A stretch of 21,668 bases of DNA from a virus. The stretch is from positions 1-21,668 of the IMG/VR virus record IMGVR_UViG_3300031974_004723; one strand, 5' to 3'. A program made the translations under genes and the position numbers. The notes below the pieces were generated by a model. That model saw only the letters and a program-made list of their open reading frames with translations. It had not been told where the DNA came from and did no database searches. Within the stretch, counting starts at the first letter, position 1; each line of letters opens with the position of its first letter. This document shows positions 13,144 through 21,619 of this stretch, piece by piece.

Positions 13144-16100
13144 CCAAAATCACTCGTGCCGGTCAAACCGGCTCCTCAGGACACATTGATGTCCCGCAAT
13201 CGGGCTTTCGGGCTCAAATCGACGCGCTGACCGATGCGATTCGTCAGCTGGGCGGCAACGCGGAAATTACAAGTGGTTCGACTGTTGTTAATGATCCGCT
13301 GAGTGCGCAATACGTTCTTTATGTAAACCCGCAGATCGGTAACGATACTTTTGTATCTGGCGATTATTCCAGCACTGACGACGGTACTCAGAGCCAAAAG
13401 CTGCGTCGCATCAGCCTGCAGCGTCTGGAGTGTGGATATACCGAAGCTCGTCCTTTTAAGACGATCAACCGTGCCGTCATTGAAGCGGCAATCATTACCA
13501 GCCGCAGCTTTTTAGACCCCGCTGCTGGCGACGATCTGGTTTCGATCGTTTTGGCTCCAGGCGTTCATACCGTTTACAACGGCCTGGGCACCGCAACTCC
13601 TGACGACTGGAGCGATGGCTTTGTTCCGACCGCAGCCCAGCTTCAGCAATACAACGACAACACCGCCGGCGGCCTGATCCTGCCCCGTGGCGCGTCTCTG
13701 ATTAGCGCCGACCTGCGCAAGACGCTGATTCGTCCTGACTACGTTCCATCCCCGACCGACGAAGCCGCCAACTACAGCAACCGTGGTGCAATCTTCCGGG
13801 TTACCGGCGGTGGTTATTACTTTGGCTATACATTCCTAGATAAGGCGGGATCAACCACCAGCCACCACTTGCTGGACTGCTTCCAGTTCACCAGCGAAAC
13901 TCAGCTTGACGCCTTCTACGCCAAGGTTTACGCCAAACTTGGCACGCTCGGCGGTCTAAGCCAAGTCAACACTGATAGCCGCGAAGTTGAATACCAGATC
14001 ACTGGTCCTCAACCTGCAACTGCAGCCGCATCTGTTGACACCGTAAGCAGCGCAAGCCCTTACATCTACAACTGCTCAAACCGGTCTACTTACGGTTTGT
14101 GCGGCATTTTTGCTGATGGTTCTGCCGCCCAGGGCTTCAAGTCCATGGTGGTGGCTCAGTACACCGGCGTGTCCCTTCAAAAGGACATGGACGCTTGGGA
14201 GAAATACGACAGCGGCAGCTGGACCGGGGTTACCGACTACGCCGACTACATCTCCCAAGATCCCGACAACGTGCGAATGAAGCCGACCTGGCGTTCATTC
14301 CACATCCGGGCTGTCAACGACGCCGTCATTCAAGAGGTCAGCGTTTTTGCGATTGGCCAAGGCATTCACCACTGGGTGGAAAGCGGCGGCGAACTGACCG
14401 TCACCAACAGCAACTCCAACTTCGGTGGTTGTGCAGCTCTCGCCGAGGGCTACAAAACTGCGGCCTTTACTGCCGACTCCGATTGGACCGTCAATCGCCT
14501 GCGGGTTGCCACCAACCTGACCGAAAAGACGGGCAACATTAAAAAGATTGTCCTGGGCACCGTTGCTAGCAGCACCAGCAACACCGCCACGACCATCACG
14601 CTGAACCTCGACCTTGAGGCCGGCACCTACGACTCCGAAAACCCTCGGGTACTGGAGCGCCTCAATTACAGCCTGTTTGAGGACTCCTACCTCTGGATTG
14701 AAAACAGCCGTTCCAACGATTACCGGGCTCAGCTGGCTGCAACCGCTTGGTCATCCAGCAACCCCAACCAAATCGTCGTCAAAGCTGCCTTTGTTAATGA
14801 GGACGGCACCGCCCCTGGCGACAATGTTCTGGACAGCCAAAACCAAGACACGGGAATTGATTATCCCGATCTGGCTGGCGCCAACGTTTACATCCGCCGT
14901 CTGCAGGACACTCGGACCACTTCCGAGCGTCGCTTCGCACTGCTCGGCGCCAACACCAGCGCTGCTGCTCGCACCCCGCTGCGTGACTACATCCTGCAGA
15001 CCAACACCGGTGCAGGTCACATTGACGCTCTGATCGGCAACGACGCCTTGATTGGCGTTGGCACGTCTGCTGCGGTTACCGACGCTGCCGGCAACAACGC
15101 TTTGGTCGAGCTGCGCCGGCTCAACCCCACCAACACTTGGACTGCCGACACCTACTACCGCGCTGGTGATGTTGTCCGCAACAACAACAAGCACTACAGC
15201 TGCATTCTTGAGAACAGCGACTCCACGTTCGATGTTTCTAAGTGGAGCGAAGCCTATGTCCACATGGAGGAGGCTTACAACGCTGAGGACTATTTCAAGA
15301 ACACCCAGCCGACGATCTACTTCGACAACGACACAGACGGCGCGGTTGCTTCAACAACTCTCGGCTACAACCTGACCACCGTCTGGTCTAGTGATGCTCG
15401 GGTTCGCGCCCAGTACCGCTCTGCCACTGACTACAAAGGTCTGCACTCCCTGCTGACCAGTCTCGGCTTCAGCGCTGCCAACGCTCACACAATTTTGCTG
15501 CCCAAGACTGCAGCTAATCGTGACCGCAACCCCAGCAGCGCACTGGACAGCATCGCTAATCCGAGTGGTGCAGCCAACGCTTGGGCGAACTGGTCGATCG
15601 AATTCCGCCGTCCGTCGAACATCCGACTGTTTGGCCACGCCTACGAGTGGGCCGGCTACCTCAACTACTCCAAGTCGCTGCCTAAATACCAGCGGGATCT
15701 GGGTACTACCAACAAATTCACCTACTACTTCACCAACCAAGATGCTGGTCGTGTTTACGGCAGCGGTTTTAACGAAGAAGGTTTCTTGGTTACGCCGCAG
15801 GGTGTCCAAGACCTGAGCACTGGCGAAACCTCAAGTTTTGACTCTCTTGGTGGCTCGCAGCCCACCGACGAGATCGAGTTCCCCACCTTCTACGACGCCC
15901 TCAGCGTTAACAACCACACGATCAACACCGAGCTAATTATCAACGGCACGGTTACCGGCAACCCCACTTGGGACGGCGGCTTTGGCGGCGTGCTTCCCGA
16001 GCTGCCCGAAGCCAACGAAACCACCCAAGGCATCGTCGAGCTGGCGACTCAAACCGAAACCCAAGCGCTGGCGTCAAACTCGCTGGCCGTCTCACCGTTC

Positions 16101-16685
16101 GGTCTGTCCAGCGCACTGACCGACCTTCAAACCACCATCGTCAACTCAATCACCAACCAGCTGGTTCCAACTGGCACGGTGATTCACGTTGCTGGTGCAA
16201 CTGCCCCGGCTGGCTGGCTGATCGCTAACGGCGATACCGTTCCAAACGGCAACGGCACGGTCCAAGGCGTAACCGCCAACTTCTCCGCCCTGTTCGCCGC
16301 ACTTGGCACGACCTACGGTGGCGCGGGCGTTCTGCCCGACCTGCGCGGTCAATTCATTCGTAGCTGGAACTCCGGCGCCAACGGCGATGGTGCAACGTCA
16401 GCACTTGATACGGGCCGCGTTCGCGGTTCCGATCAGGACGACGCAACCGCACGTCCGACGACCGCATTTACCGGAACAACCAACACCGCTGGAAACCACA
16501 ACCACACCTGGGGCGGTATCGGCGGAAGCGGTGGCAACAACGCTGCATTCGGTCAAGGTTACGCGGTCACGAACAACAACACGAGCAGCGCAGGCGAGCA
16601 CAACCACACCTGCACAATCAACGGCGGTGGTGATGCAGAAACTCGCCCGAACAACGTTGCATTGCTTGCTGTGATTAAGTACTGA
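13140..16685 (+). CDS. Large tail fibre: beta-helix-like shaft, carbohydrate-binding insert, collar tip
   Basis: This 1181-aa protein starts at GTG inside a GTGA overlap. Residues ~55-560 are rich in short strands and Gly/Asn turns, with 'YVLYVNPQIGNDTF', 'EARPFKTINRAVIEAA' and 'VSIVLAPGVHTVYNG'. This looks like the entry to a pectate-lyase-type right-handed beta-helix. Residues ~662-706 ('W.ADTYYRAGDVVRNNNKHY', then C and a final W) match a CBM5/12-like chitin/sugar-binding module. Residues ~1010-1075 are a phage tail collar domain (PTGTVIHVAGATAPAGWLIA, then LPDLRGQFIRSW). Two His-x-His motifs follow, at ~1120 (NHNHTW) and ~1154 (EHNHTC), like the metal-binding sites of T4-type fibre tips. 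It is probably the main host-recognition fibre, and a glycan-binding or -cleaving activity is possible. No catalytic acid pair could be assigned. Confidence 0.8.
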   Translation: MTKITRAGQTGSSGHIDVPQSGFRAQIDALTDAIRQLGGNAEITSGSTVVNDPLSAQYVLYVNPQIGNDTFVSGDYSSTDDGTQSQKLRRISLQRLECGYTEARPFKTINRAVIEAAIITSRSFLDPAAGDDLVSIVLAPGVHTVYNGLGTATPDDWSDGFVPTAAQLQQYNDNTAGGLILPRGASLISADLRKTLIRPDYVPSPTDEAANYSNRGAIFRVTGGGYYFGYTFLDKAGSTTSHHLLDCFQFTSETQLDAFYAKVYAKLGTLGGLSQVNTDSREVEYQITGPQPATAAASVDTVSSASPYIYNCSNRSTYGLCGIFADGSAAQGFKSMVVAQYTGVSLQKDMDAWEKYDSGSWTGVTDYADYISQDPDNVRMKPTWRSFHIRAVNDAVIQEVSVFAIGQGIHHWVESGGELTVTNSNSNFGGCAALAEGYKTAAFTADSDWTVNRLRVATNLTEKTGNIKKIVLGTVASSTSNTATTITLNLDLEAGTYDSENPRVLERLNYSLFEDSYLWIENSRSNDYRAQLAATAWSSSNPNQIVVKAAFVNEDGTAPGDNVLDSQNQDTGIDYPDLAGANVYIRRLQDTRTTSERRFALLGANTSAAARTPLRDYILQTNTGAGHIDALIGNDALIGVGTSAAVTDAAGNNALVELRRLNPTNTWTADTYYRAGDVVRNNNKHYSCILENSDSTFDVSKWSEAYVHMEEAYNAEDYFKNTQPTIYFDNDTDGAVASTTLGYNLTTVWSSDARVRAQYRSATDYKGLHSLLTSLGFSAANAHTILLPKTAANRDRNPSSALDSIANPSGAANAWANWSIEFRRPSNIRLFGHAYEWAGYLNYSKSLPKYQRDLGTTNKFTYYFTNQDAGRVYGSGFNEEGFLVTPQGVQDLSTGETSSFDSLGGSQPTDEIEFPTFYDALSVNNHTINTELIINGTVTGNPTWDGGFGGVLPELPEANETTQGIVELATQTETQALASNSLAVSPFGLSSALTDLQTTIVNSITNQLVPTGTVIHVAGATAPAGWLIANGDTVPNGNGTVQGVTANFSALFAALGTTYGGAGVLPDLRGQFIRSWNSGANGDGATSALDTGRVRGSDQDDATARPTTAFTGTTNTAGNHNHTWGGIGGSGGNNAAFGQGYAVTNNNTSSAGEHNHTCTINGGGDAETRPNNVALLAVIKY

Positions 16686-16700
16686 TCGCTAGACTCAGGG
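16684..16700 (+). promoter_or_regulatory. Candidate promoter element GATC-GC-TAGACT-CAGGG (copy 3)
   Basis: The element begins inside the TGA stop of the upstream fibre gene. TAGACT (16690-16695) is the -10-like box, and TTGCTG at 16666-16671 lies 18 bases upstream as a weak -35 candidate inside the coding region. It matches the copies at 265 and 2966. It would drive the 818-aa and 808-aa host-recognition genes. Confidence 0.4.
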
Positions 16701-16736
16701 CACCTCTGAATAGGGGTGTCCTCCGGCTAGATAGCC
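16697..16736 (+). other. Two adjacent hairpins in the leader of the 818-aa fibre gene
   Basis: AGGGCACCTC (16697-16706) pairs with GGGGTGTCCT (16713-16722) over 10 bp with two G-U pairs and a 6-base loop. GGCTA (16725-16729) and TAGCC (16732-16736) form a second small inverted repeat ending at the base before the ATG. There is no T-run after the first stem, so it is at best a weak terminator. The pair may affect mRNA stability or access to the start codon. No Shine-Dalgarno sequence is visible. Confidence 0.5.
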
Positions 16737-19193
16737 ATGTCCGTACAACTCGTTCTCAAGAACAGCTCTGTTCAGGACAAGGAGGCCACCGCAGCGCAGC
16801 TTGCAGTTGGCGAGCTTGCACTTAACTATCACTCTTCCGGCCCATTCCTCCAGTGCGAGGACAGCGCCGGCAACATCTGGCGCCTGGGCGGCGTCGTTAT
16901 TGCATCGACCGCACCATCCAGTCCAAGCACGGGCGCTTGGTGGCTGGATAGCGACGACAACCACCTTTATTTCTATAACGGCAGCAGCTGGATTGAAATC
17001 CAGACCGGCGAGATCGTCCCCGGTGATATCACCGAGGGCACCGCACGCCAACTGCTTCAAACCAACGCTGCTGGCAACGGCACCGAGTGGACCAGCAACA
17101 TTGATGTTCCTGGCACGCTTGATGTAACCGGCGTCGCCACTTTCGATAACAACGTTGTTATCACCGGCAACCTGACGGTCAACGGCACAACCACCACCAT
17201 CGACACCACGACTTTGGTTGTCGAGGACAAGAACATCGAGCTGGGTGTTGTTGGCACGCCCACCGATACCACTGCAGACGGTGGTGGCATCACCGTCAAA
17301 GGCGCCACTGACAAGACCCTGACTTGGGTCAACAGCACTGGCATGTGGACTTCAAACCAGCCGTTGGATGTGGCGGGTGAAGTTCAGTGCGACAGCCTGG
17401 ATGTTGATGGCGTAGCCGATATTTCAGGCAATGTCACCTTACACGGCAACCTGGATCTGCAGGACAACGACAAGATCCTGCTTGGTACGGGTGACGACCT
17501 AGAGATTTTCCACAACGGAACTAATAGCTTTATCAAAGATGTTGGAACAGGAGATTTATACATCCAAGGCGATGGGGATCTTTTCATTCAAAACGCTGCT
17601 GCAACTGAAAATAAAGCCCTTTTCCGCAGCGGTGGTGAAGCTAGGTTTTACTACGACAACTCTCAAAAGCTAGCCACCACCTCCGGCGGCATCGACGTAA
17701 CCGGCACGGTTGAGGCTGATTCGCTCAGCAACGGCACGTCCAACGTGTCGGTGGCAGCTAGCGGAAACATCACGGTCACCCACAGCGGTACTAATACAGT
17801 CACTTTTGCTAGCAGCTCAACTTGGCTCAAAGGAACCGCCGATGCTCAGTTAAAGATCCAGGACTCCAACAGCAGCGGAGACGCCTCTGAAACCGGGATT
17901 GAATTCGTTGATTCCAATGGCGCAATACAGGGAAGAATTGGAGTTCTTTCTAGTGGCAACGACGATCTTTACCTGGGTACATCTCAAGTTGGCGGTCAAA
18001 TCAATTTTCAGTCAGGCAGCAACCAGACCAGGCTCACTCTTAATGGAGATGGCCATTTAGTACCTAACGGCAATAATCTTTACGATCTTGGCACGTCTGG
18101 AACCCAATTCCGCAACGCCTACTTCGACGGCACGGTGACGTGTGATGGGTTGACGAGTGATGGATATGCAACTTTTAACGGTGGTGGTGAATTTAATACT
18201 GGTGACGTTGTTCTTAATGGTGCAACAGCTGGCAGACTTGTTCGTTGGGATCATTCTGAAAACGCTTTAGAGTTTGAAGATAACACCAAAGCACGGTTTG
18301 GTTCTGGTAACGACCTAGAGATTTACCACAACGGGACTGATACCTACATAGACAACAACACTGGAAATGTTATTGTTAGAAATTTTTCTGACGATAAAAA
18401 CATCCTCCTTCAAACAGACAACGGCTCTGGTGGAACCACAAACTTTGTGGAGTGCAATGGAATCGTCGGTGAAACCCGGCTATTCCATTATGGAAACCGA
18501 AAGTTAGCCACTAAGTCCACCGGCATCGACGTGACCGGCACGGTGACGTGTGATGGGTTGACCTGCGAAGGCAATGCTTTTATTAACTCAACTAGTGGTC
18601 AGTTAGATCTAAAAGATACTAACAACACAGGAACTGGTGCACAAATTTCAATTACCGCCAGGGATTCTGCTGACACGGCGAAATGGCAGATCGGTCAAAC
18701 TTCCACTAGCAACGAAAACCTTCGTGTTTGGAACTACACCAACGCAGCGTTTGAAGTTGCTACTAACAACCAGGTGCGTTTCATTGTTCAAGGTGACGGG
18801 CACGTTGCTCCAAACGGCACCAACACCTACGACCTAGGTGGCTCAAGCAACCGCTGGCGCGACATCTACACCCAAGACATTGATGTCAATGCAACCGCAA
18901 CCCTGCAAGGCAAGGTTGTTGGCATTGAGCGGACTGCAACTGCTTCTTCCTTCAACCTAAACAGCGGCAACATGTGGACCTTCGGCGCAATCGCCGTTCC
19001 AAACCCCACCAACCAAAGCGCTGGCATGATGGGCAGCCTGCGCGTTACCGCAGCACCTACCAGCTTTGCTTCTAACTGGAAATTCCCAGGGGGCACTTAC
19101 ACAGCACCCACATCATTCCCAGCCGTCGCACCATTCTTCGTGCAGGCTAGTGGGACTATTCTTGTTGGCAGCTGGACTGAAGGTATCGCCTGA
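16737..19193 (+). CDS. Modular tail fibre protein with internal repeats
   Basis: This 818-aa protein is rich in Gly, Asn, Thr and Asp. Residues 1-50 are an N-terminal docking domain (LVLKNSSVQDKEATAAQLAV, GELALNY, then LQCEDSAGN). Residues ~143-213 carry the 'GNLTVNGTTTTIDTTT', 'VEDKNIELG', 'ADGGGITVKGATDKT' module shared with the 322-aa protein at 1061. Two shaft repeats follow ('DLEIFHNGT', 'QKLATTSGGIDVTGTV' at ~252-330; 'DLEIYHNGT', 'RKLATKSTGIDVTGTV' at ~524-608). Two copies of 'GDGH..PNG...YDLG' are at ~435 and ~685. The C-terminal ~90 residues (NMWTFGAIAVPNPTN, WKFPGGTYTAPTSFPA) resemble the common closing domain of cyanophage fibres. No S74 self-cleaving chaperone is present. Some shaft segments (around 17510-17660 and 18170-18500) are AT-richer than their flanks, suggesting assembly from exchanged modules. 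Confidence 0.8.
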   Translation: MSVQLVLKNSSVQDKEATAAQLAVGELALNYHSSGPFLQCEDSAGNIWRLGGVVIASTAPSSPSTGAWWLDSDDNHLYFYNGSSWIEIQTGEIVPGDITEGTARQLLQTNAAGNGTEWTSNIDVPGTLDVTGVATFDNNVVITGNLTVNGTTTTIDTTTLVVEDKNIELGVVGTPTDTTADGGGITVKGATDKTLTWVNSTGMWTSNQPLDVAGEVQCDSLDVDGVADISGNVTLHGNLDLQDNDKILLGTGDDLEIFHNGTNSFIKDVGTGDLYIQGDGDLFIQNAAATENKALFRSGGEARFYYDNSQKLATTSGGIDVTGTVEADSLSNGTSNVSVAASGNITVTHSGTNTVTFASSSTWLKGTADAQLKIQDSNSSGDASETGIEFVDSNGAIQGRIGVLSSGNDDLYLGTSQVGGQINFQSGSNQTRLTLNGDGHLVPNGNNLYDLGTSGTQFRNAYFDGTVTCDGLTSDGYATFNGGGEFNTGDVVLNGATAGRLVRWDHSENALEFEDNTKARFGSGNDLEIYHNGTDTYIDNNTGNVIVRNFSDDKNILLQTDNGSGGTTNFVECNGIVGETRLFHYGNRKLATKSTGIDVTGTVTCDGLTCEGNAFINSTSGQLDLKDTNNTGTGAQISITARDSADTAKWQIGQTSTSNENLRVWNYTNAAFEVATNNQVRFIVQGDGHVAPNGTNTYDLGGSSNRWRDIYTQDIDVNATATLQGKVVGIERTATASSFNLNSGNMWTFGAIAVPNPTNQSAGMMGSLRVTAAPTSFASNWKFPGGTYTAPTSFPAVAPFFVQASGTILVGSWTEGIA
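18128..18154 (+). repeat. 27-bp direct repeat, copy A
   Basis: The 27 bases starting CGGCACGGTGACGTG and ending GGGTTGAC are identical to 18536-18562. Both lie in the same frame of the 818-aa fibre gene and encode a TVTCDGLT strand. They are short enough to have arisen by duplication or by recombination between shaft modules. Confidence 0.9.
18536..18562 (+). repeat. 27-bp direct repeat, copy B
   Basis: This is the exact second copy of 18128-18154, 408 bases downstream and in the same reading frame. Recombination between the copies would delete or duplicate 136 codons without a frameshift. Confidence 0.9.
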
Positions 19194-21619
19194 TGATTGG
19201 AAACTACTTCTTCAGCTCCAGCGGCGCCGCCGCCTACGAGATCGAGCAGAGCCTGCGGTTTGACAGGGACGACAGCACGCAATTAACTCGTACTTTTGGC
19301 ACATGCACCGCTAGTGGTGGTCCTTGGACCACTTCAATGTGGGTCAAACTTGGTTTTGGAAGTGGTGATGGAAATATCTATGCACTTTGGGGTGCTGATA
19401 CTGGCAGCAGCACGTCAGGCGATAACTACGGCACTTTGAACTCAGCTCGCAAATGGTCTGACTATGTAGAGCGCAACAACGGCACTTGGGGCATGAGCGC
19501 AACCGTTCAAGGCGTGGCTAGAGATCCGAGCGCTTGGTATCACTACTTGCTTTCATACAACCAACCCAACGGCGCAACACTTTGGATCAATGGCGTCCAG
19601 CAAACTTATACCTACAGCAACGGGGGCAGCAGCTCTGGAGGCAACTTTGGTTCTGAGGCTTCTCAGTGGAACCGCAATAGCGTGACTGGTTCCATTGGAG
19701 CTGCATACACAACAAACGGCTACTCAAACTTCCACTGGCAAGGCTATATCGCTGAGGTGCATCATTTAGATGGCACCGCTGTAAGCGATCAATATGACTT
19801 TGGCGAGTTTGATAGCAACGGTATTTGGCGTCCCATTGAATACACAGGCAGCAGCTATGGGAATCAAGGATTTTATTTGAAGTTTGACCCGTCAGCCAGC
19901 AATGGCATCGGTCACGACCACAGCGGCAACGGCAACAACTGGACCGCTACTGGCTTCACCACCTCCGGCACTGGAACGGACGTGATGAGCGATACGCCGA
20001 CGACGAACTGGTGTACGTTAAACCCGCTTGCTAAGTCCAACGGAACACTTTCCGAGGGTAATTTGCGATGGCAGCCAAGTGGCAATAACGCATCTGCGTG
20101 GTCAACTTTTGCCGTCAACAGCGGAAAGTGGTATTGGGAGGTAACAAAAAACAGCGGGGATATGGCGCTCATGTTGTCGCAGGAACCAAAATTTAATGGA
20201 TTTCAGCCAGACAACGTTACGACTGCTCTTTCTGCTCGTATGTATTACAGCAACGGGAGCTCCTCAACAAATAGTTTTAAGTACAACAGCACTTCTACCG
20301 CATTCCCATCCGGTTTTGGCGATGACACCAACGGGAATATTTATTCTTTTATGCTTGATTTTGATGCAGGAACTTTCAAGATCAGGCGAAATAACGATTC
20401 AGGGACAGAAGCGTCGTTCACAATGCCTGCGGCGCTAACCGCAAAACCGCTGCATATTGGTTACTCGGTAGCTTCAACTTGGCCGTCCGGCGACTTTACC
20501 TATAATTTCGGCCAACGCGCCTTTGCCTACACACCGCCTTCCGGTCACCTTGCGCTGAACACGTCGAACCTCCCCGCGCCGGACATTGCCGATGGGTCGG
20601 ATTATTTTGGAGCCGATCTTTGGACGGGTAATGATGCGACACGCGACATAACTGTTGCAGACAGTCAAGGCAACACTTGGGCTCCTGATCTGGTTTGGAT
20701 CAAGATGCGAAACAACACGATGAGTCACTATTGGTATGACACAGTTCGTGGAGCAACTAAAAGCATTTCGTCAGATTCGACTCGCGCTGAAACTACTGAT
20801 GTTGGACGTTTGACTGCGTTTAACACTGATGGGTTTGAACTTGGTTCTAGCAGTCGGGTCAATTCTTCCCCAAATACTTATGTTGGTTGGAGTTGGCTGG
20901 CAGGCGGCAGCGGCTCAAGCAACACCGATGGCAGCATTACTAGCACGGTAAGCGCCAACCCCTCGGCTGGTTTCTCGATTGTTAGTTATACCGGCAGTGG
21001 GTCAAATGCCACTGTTGGGCACGGGCTTGGTGTTGCTCCTGGGATGGTAATAATTAAAAGCAGAAGCAATGCGACTGAGTGGATTGTTTACCACTCTGGA
21101 ATTGGTGCAACGAAATTTTTAAATTTGGATGGAACTGGCGGCGAAGCTACAAATTCCAGCGTATTTAACGACACAGCACCTACAAGCACTACGTTTGCTG
21201 TTGGCACTGTAGATGCTGTTAATTACAACAACTACACATATGTCGCCTACTGCTTTGCCGAAGTCGAAGGCTACAGCAAGTTCGGCAGCTACACCGGCAA
21301 CGGGTCAACTGACGGCGTATTTATATACACCGGATTTAAGCCAGCCGTTCTAATTTACAAGAGAACCGATAATGCACAACCTTGGTACATGCTTGATACG
21401 ACAAGAGATCCGTACAACGTTAGCTACAAGCTTCTTGTGCCTAATTCCAGCGCTGCAGAAGACACTGGCTCTTCTCCGGTTTTAGATTTCCTTTCAAACG
21501 GATACAAGATGAGAAATTCATACAACACTGCTAACGCATCCGGTGGTACTTACATATTTGCCGCATTTGCTGAAAACCCATTCGGCGGGGAAGGTGTTTC
21601 GCCCGCCACGGCAAGATAA
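19193..21619 (+). CDS. Host-recognition protein: LamG-like, SPRY-like and DUF7483-like domains
   Basis: This 808-aa protein overlaps the previous stop by one base (TGATG), with GAAGG at 19179-19183. Residues ~18-210 resemble a concanavalin A/LamG lectin-type jelly roll ('SLRFDRDDSTQLTR', 'WTTSMWVKLGFG', 'ATLWINGVQQ', 'WQGYIAEVHHLDGTAVS'). Residues ~225-280 are a linker with 'DHSGNGNNWTATGF' and 'DTPTTNWCTLNPL'. Residues ~278-425 look SPRY-like ('GKWYWEV', then 'GDDTNGNIYSFMLDFDAGTF'). Residues ~476-800 fit the large DUF7483-type domain of marine phages ('WIKMRN....HYWYDTVRG', 'TDGFELGSS', 'YVGWSWLAGG', 'YVAYCFAEVEGYSKFGSYTG'). All are beta-sandwich binding folds with no catalytic motif, suggesting a receptor-binding or virion decoration protein. 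The DUF number is recalled from pattern and should be checked. Confidence 0.7.
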   Translation: MIGNYFFSSSGAAAYEIEQSLRFDRDDSTQLTRTFGTCTASGGPWTTSMWVKLGFGSGDGNIYALWGADTGSSTSGDNYGTLNSARKWSDYVERNNGTWGMSATVQGVARDPSAWYHYLLSYNQPNGATLWINGVQQTYTYSNGGSSSGGNFGSEASQWNRNSVTGSIGAAYTTNGYSNFHWQGYIAEVHHLDGTAVSDQYDFGEFDSNGIWRPIEYTGSSYGNQGFYLKFDPSASNGIGHDHSGNGNNWTATGFTTSGTGTDVMSDTPTTNWCTLNPLAKSNGTLSEGNLRWQPSGNNASAWSTFAVNSGKWYWEVTKNSGDMALMLSQEPKFNGFQPDNVTTALSARMYYSNGSSSTNSFKYNSTSTAFPSGFGDDTNGNIYSFMLDFDAGTFKIRRNNDSGTEASFTMPAALTAKPLHIGYSVASTWPSGDFTYNFGQRAFAYTPPSGHLALNTSNLPAPDIADGSDYFGADLWTGNDATRDITVADSQGNTWAPDLVWIKMRNNTMSHYWYDTVRGATKSISSDSTRAETTDVGRLTAFNTDGFELGSSSRVNSSPNTYVGWSWLAGGSGSSNTDGSITSTVSANPSAGFSIVSYTGSGSNATVGHGLGVAPGMVIIKSRSNATEWIVYHSGIGATKFLNLDGTGGEATNSSVFNDTAPTSTTFAVGTVDAVNYNNYTYVAYCFAEVEGYSKFGSYTGNGSTDGVFIYTGFKPAVLIYKRTDNAQPWYMLDTTRDPYNVSYKLLVPNSSAAEDTGSSPVLDFLSNGYKMRNSYNTANASGGTYIFAAFAENPFGGEGVSPATAR

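Noticed and set aside
16697-16722. Rho-independent terminator after the collar fibre gene
   Set aside because: The stem is good but no T-run follows, so it is reported as a leader hairpin instead.
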